Shown here piece by piece: positions 61,078 through 64,000 of a stretch of DNA of 64,000 nt (its first letter is position 1; each line of letters opens with the position of its first letter). Source of the DNA: Petrosia ficiformis (taxonomy: Eukaryota > Porifera > Demospongiae > Haplosclerida > Petrosiidae). Location: assembly GCA_947044365.1 (NCBI GenBank), contig OX345639.1, positions 1 to 64,000 on the forward strand. The letters run 5' to 3'. The position numbers were made by a program, and so were the translations under genes. A model generated the notes under the pieces. That model was not told the origin of the DNA. It searched no databases and saw only the letters and a list, made by a program, of their open reading frames with translations.

Positions 61078-61998
61078 TCATTTGATCATTAATTTACTAT
61101 GCGGTATATCAGCTCTGCCACTTCTGGCAGATGGTTGTGGCAGTCCATGTATTTCGGCATAATTTTTTATATATTGGACTACATCCACTACAACTTGAAA
61201 TGGATAGACAGTTGAAGGCAATTTACCAACATTTCCATGAACAATGGGAATTGGGCCATTTTCCCAAAGATGCTTAACCATATTTTTGAACTGTTTTTCA
61301 CCAATATTATGAAGAAACAGGAAGGCTTTCTTGCATACTTCACAATGATCAAATGCATAATTATATGTAACTCGCTGACGTTTACCTCCCTTCTTGCGTG
61401 CATGATTAATTGGCTCTCCTGCTCTGGAAAGTATGTGTAGCTTACCAAGAAGCAGCATACTTTTCTGTTCTTTAGACATCTCCAACAAGTTCAACAGAAA
61501 CTGGTACACTTCATTTACATCAAATGATGATAAACAATTATCTTCACAGTACGATTCTGACAATGTCTTGCTAACTTCCTCATAGAGTGGATCACTAGAT
61601 GGTACATACACGCCTTCAGCGCTTCCCAACTCTGTTCTGCTCACTCTCCCAGTGCTTGCAATTTTTGCTCTTGCCTGCAGATCATCCTGAGACATGTTTG
61701 GACTGTAGTTTAATACTTCACTGTCACTATCTTCATCTTCACTAATGTCTGACTTCTCACTTGAGTTAGAGCCATAAAAATCTTCCTCATCACTCACTAA
61801 ATCAGCCTGGGTTGCAGAATCTACTCCATCAAGTGCTATAGCATACTCAGGCAGCAGCGCCATTTTATTAACATATGGCATTAGCATGCTGATCACATGC
61901 TCCAAAATTTGACCTTTGACCTTTTCATTGAGCATCTTGTAGCATGAGCTAGAAAAGATTAGAAAATGTAGTATTTGGTATATAGCTTCTCCAGACAT
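61078..61998 (-). CDS. Repeat-type ORF, convergent with gene C (306 aa), function unknown
   Basis: Open from an ATG at 61998; the frame reaches 62019 but without an earlier ATG. It ends 24 bp from the stop of gene C, tail to tail. It has an acidic Ser/Asp/Glu block (about residues 69-95), a CEVC pair near residue 220, and a conserved-looking stretch KKAFLFLHNIG...HGNVGK...NYAEIHGLPQP. From memory this stretch resembles the N-terminal part of long repeat-derived proteins common in invertebrate genomes that continue into an integrase-like core. Here the protein stops just after it (HSKLMIK), so it may be truncated. I cannot assign an activity. It could be a second gene of element C or an unrelated insertion. 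Confidence 0.5.
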   Translation of the reverse strand: MSGEAIYQILHFLIFSSSCYKMLNEKVKGQILEHVISMLMPYVNKMALLPEYAIALDGVDSATQADLVSDEEDFYGSNSSEKSDISEDEDSDSEVLNYSPNMSQDDLQARAKIASTGRVSRTELGSAEGVYVPSSDPLYEEVSKTLSESYCEDNCLSSFDVNEVYQFLLNLLEMSKEQKSMLLLGKLHILSRAGEPINHARKKGGKRQRVTYNYAFDHCEVCKKAFLFLHNIGEKQFKNMVKHLWENGPIPIVHGNVGKLPSTVYPFQVVVDVVQYIKNYAEIHGLPQPSARSGRADIPHSKLMIK

Positions 61999-63090
61999 AT
62001 TTCTAACAACTGATGACAAAATCTCATTTTTGGTAAAAAAAAATTTTTTTACTAATTTTATTGTATTTTACAAACGTTAATTTCACCCTAAGGGCCCTTT
62101 TCATTTTCAACGCCCCAATTATTTCAAATACTAAACCATACAAGAAAGACATAAATACTAACAAAGTTATCACAAAATCCTACTAAACATTAATTGGAAG
62201 TAATGCAGAGCAAATTTAACCTAAAGTACATTATGACATACATGTATATAATTGACGATCACAATTTTGTGATTAGAATATCAGTAAACAGTACACATAA
62301 AGACTGACCTTATATTCATCCTCCTTATTAAAGTTAGCTAGGGTGCGGTTAGTATCTGCTGCAATTAAAAATTTAATCAAGAAGATAAAAAAATTCAAAT
62401 TTTGTTAAAAATTTTGTTTTGTGTGTGTGATGCAGATAAAGCAAAAATAAGAAATAAGTATATAGTAACAGTACACAAGTTCTTTATGCTTTATGTACAC
62501 ATCATTCGATGAGTTGAATATAATTCAGAGAGGTCCCCTTAGACTGGTTTCTACACAAAGAAAGAGAAATGTGTGTCAGAACAAACAAAAAAAAAACTAT
62601 ATGTACACTGATTAAACTAACTAAATGCACATATATTATAATGCAATTTATGAGCTACGAACATTTATCTGCTTTGAGCACACAATCATGAAAGACTATA
62701 TACTGGTGAGATTTTTGGAGAATGAAATGTATGGAAAGCATTAACAATCTGCCCAAATTACAAATATAATTATACATGCTCTTATGAAAAGCTGATTCTA
62801 CTCTGATATAAAAAATTCACTTTCATAAAATTAATGACAAATGAACTGTTTGTTATTAGTTTCCAAGCAACATACTAATGGACACAAAGAATTTCCAATT
62901 AGACTCTAGGGCTCAACCACAGCATGTAAACTGATTACATCATAGATATCATTATTACCACAACACAATATAGGCAATCTTGTAAGCTTGCTCTACTTGG
63001 TCTTGCAATTTCTTAGCCCTGCTCTTGCAGGTATTGCAGTTTTGCAGCCCCACTCTTGCACGCAAGAATGCAACAAAGGTTTATTTTGGT
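61999..63090. other. AT-rich stretch, nothing recognised
   Basis: No gene, element end or ordered repeat is visible, only A/T runs and a TGTGTGTG run near 62420. Confidence 0.5.
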
Positions 63091-63159
63091 TAATTTGGGT
63101 TTATTTGGGTTTATTTCAGATTTTGGGTTTTGTGAGTTGGTTGCAAGTTTAGGGTTTAG
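63085..63159. repeat. Degenerate TTTAGGG-type tract, reverse orientation
   Basis: TTTGGGTTTATTTGGGTTTA-like sequence ends in TTTAGGGTTTAG (63148-63159). The last bases TAG, the complement of CTA, adjoin CCCTCATATATGTC. Orientation is opposite to the tracts at 13580 and 30032. Confidence 0.65.
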
Positions 63160-64000
63160 CCCTCATATATGTCTTGTATTATGTCTCTTTTGGGTCGGGG
63201 GGAGACATGTTATGTCTTTTTTGTCGAAAATGGAGGACATATATGTCTTTTTTGATTTCGGTGGGAGACATGCTTTTGGAGACATATTTTACCTCCGAAA
63301 AAGACATATGTCTTTTATTGTGCTTTGGAAGATATATATTCTTTGGTCGGAAATGGAAGACATATATATCTTTTTTCATTTTGGAGGAAGACATTCTTTT
63401 GGAGACATATTTTACCTCGGAAAAAGACATATGTCTTTTAGTGTGCTTTGGAAGATGTATTTTTTTGTATATAGAAGTTACTTTTTTATTTTGCCCTTTG
63501 TGAAGAGACATGTCTCCTTTCTTTTTGAAAATAGTTTTTTTTATAAATTCCACATCATGATTTCAAATTGTTTAATTGTAAATAGGACACTGCTTTTATA
63601 TATATATCATTTTATTAGCTTTTAAGGTAACATTTTATTTCTGTTAATATTTATATATGTTTAACTATTAAATTTACTTCTGATGTACATGAATGTATGC
63701 TAAATTATCTTTTCTGTAGCCTGGAACTAACCTCCAAGATATTTTTAAGAGAAAATATTTCTCATAACCAAGACTAGGAAGTATTGACAAAAATACTCAG
63801 AGGTTCATTGTGGCAGAGAAAGATGTACTGTTTGAAATTGATGGGTGCAACCTGTTGAGGGAATTATTTCTCTTATTGCTGCATACTACACATTTTATGT
63901 CAGCTATCTGAAATTTTCAACAGCTGAAGGGGTCTTTTTTGTAATTCAAGAAGTTCTTTTGTGTCTGCCAGATGTTCAGATAAACAAACTACAAAATATG
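63160..64000 (-). mobile_element. Terminus of a further element (D), reverse orientation, cut by the window
   Basis: Read on the reverse strand, this end has the form ...CATATATGAGGG|CTAAACCC, like the right end of the 8.2-kb element (ATATTCTCAGGG|CTAAACCC). Inside are ATGTCTC/GAGACAT half-sites and two copies of a repeat of about 123 bp with AAAAGACATATGTCTTTT palindromes (near 63298 and 63422-63439). The overlapping frames here (up to 189 codons) come from these repeats and are not genes. From about 63550 to the edge I see no gene. Confidence 0.6.

Noticed and set aside
63056..63625. 189-codon plus-strand frame and overlapping 109- and 124-codon frames
   Set aside because: They run across the element terminus and the 123-bp repeat on both strands; the apparent protein repeats reflect the DNA repeat.

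Overview
The window looks like animal nuclear DNA. It is AT-rich, with short spliceosomal introns (GT-AG and some GC-AG), KMT5A-like SET domains, C2H2 fingers and extensive satellite DNA. A sponge or another early-branching marine invertebrate is my best guess, but the sequence does not settle it. Very little looks like ordinary host gene space. Most of the window is mobile elements and tandem repeats interleaved with short telomere-like tracts of the TTTAGGG (CCCTAAA) type, as in a subtelomeric or element-nest region.

Layout. 0.3-1.2 kb: a small seven-exon gene with a cysteine cluster. 2.16-5.41 kb: a 431-bp satellite of about 7.5 units. 6.9-10.3 kb (minus): a large gene with a divergent SET-like domain and probable 5' exon carrying an in-frame stop. 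10.7-13.2 kb (minus): a four-exon tyrosine recombinase gene. 13.60-30.03 kb: two apparently identical 8218-bp elements, head to tail, each with one nine-exon gene for a SET + C2H2 + tyrosine recombinase protein (799 aa). 30.14-34.16 kb: a 4.0-kb element without a gene, with the same kind of ends. 34.3-54.2 kb: a composite satellite domain made of a 62/66-bp minisatellite (A), a 170-171-bp satellite (B) and a 1.4-kb segment (U) present twice with a TATA box, hairpins and AATAAA. 54.2-61.05 kb: a diverged, decayed relative of the SET-recombinase element (gene C). 61.08-62.0 kb (minus): a repeat-type ORF. 63.16 kb to the edge: the terminus of another element in reverse orientation.

Main result. 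The 8.2-kb and 4.0-kb elements sit inside CCCTAAA tracts, and every junction falls at the same trinucleotide CTA of the telomere-like repeat. The junction between the two tandem 8.2-kb copies keeps one CTA and no other telomeric sequence. This is what conservative site-specific recombination of a circular element would leave, and the encoded protein has the residues of a tyrosine recombinase. The same protein carries a KMT5A-like SET domain with an intact NHS motif and a C2H2 finger. All these elements are packed with palindromes around GACATATGTC whose outer bases differ between families (GGGACAT, GGAGACAT, AAAAGACAT half-sites), as expected of co-evolving protein-binding sites. I propose a family of telomere-repeat-targeting, methyltransferase-bearing tyrosine recombinase elements with non-autonomous partners. 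I know of no described family with this combination but could not search.

All exon models are by eye from splice consensus and frame continuity. No database search was possible.
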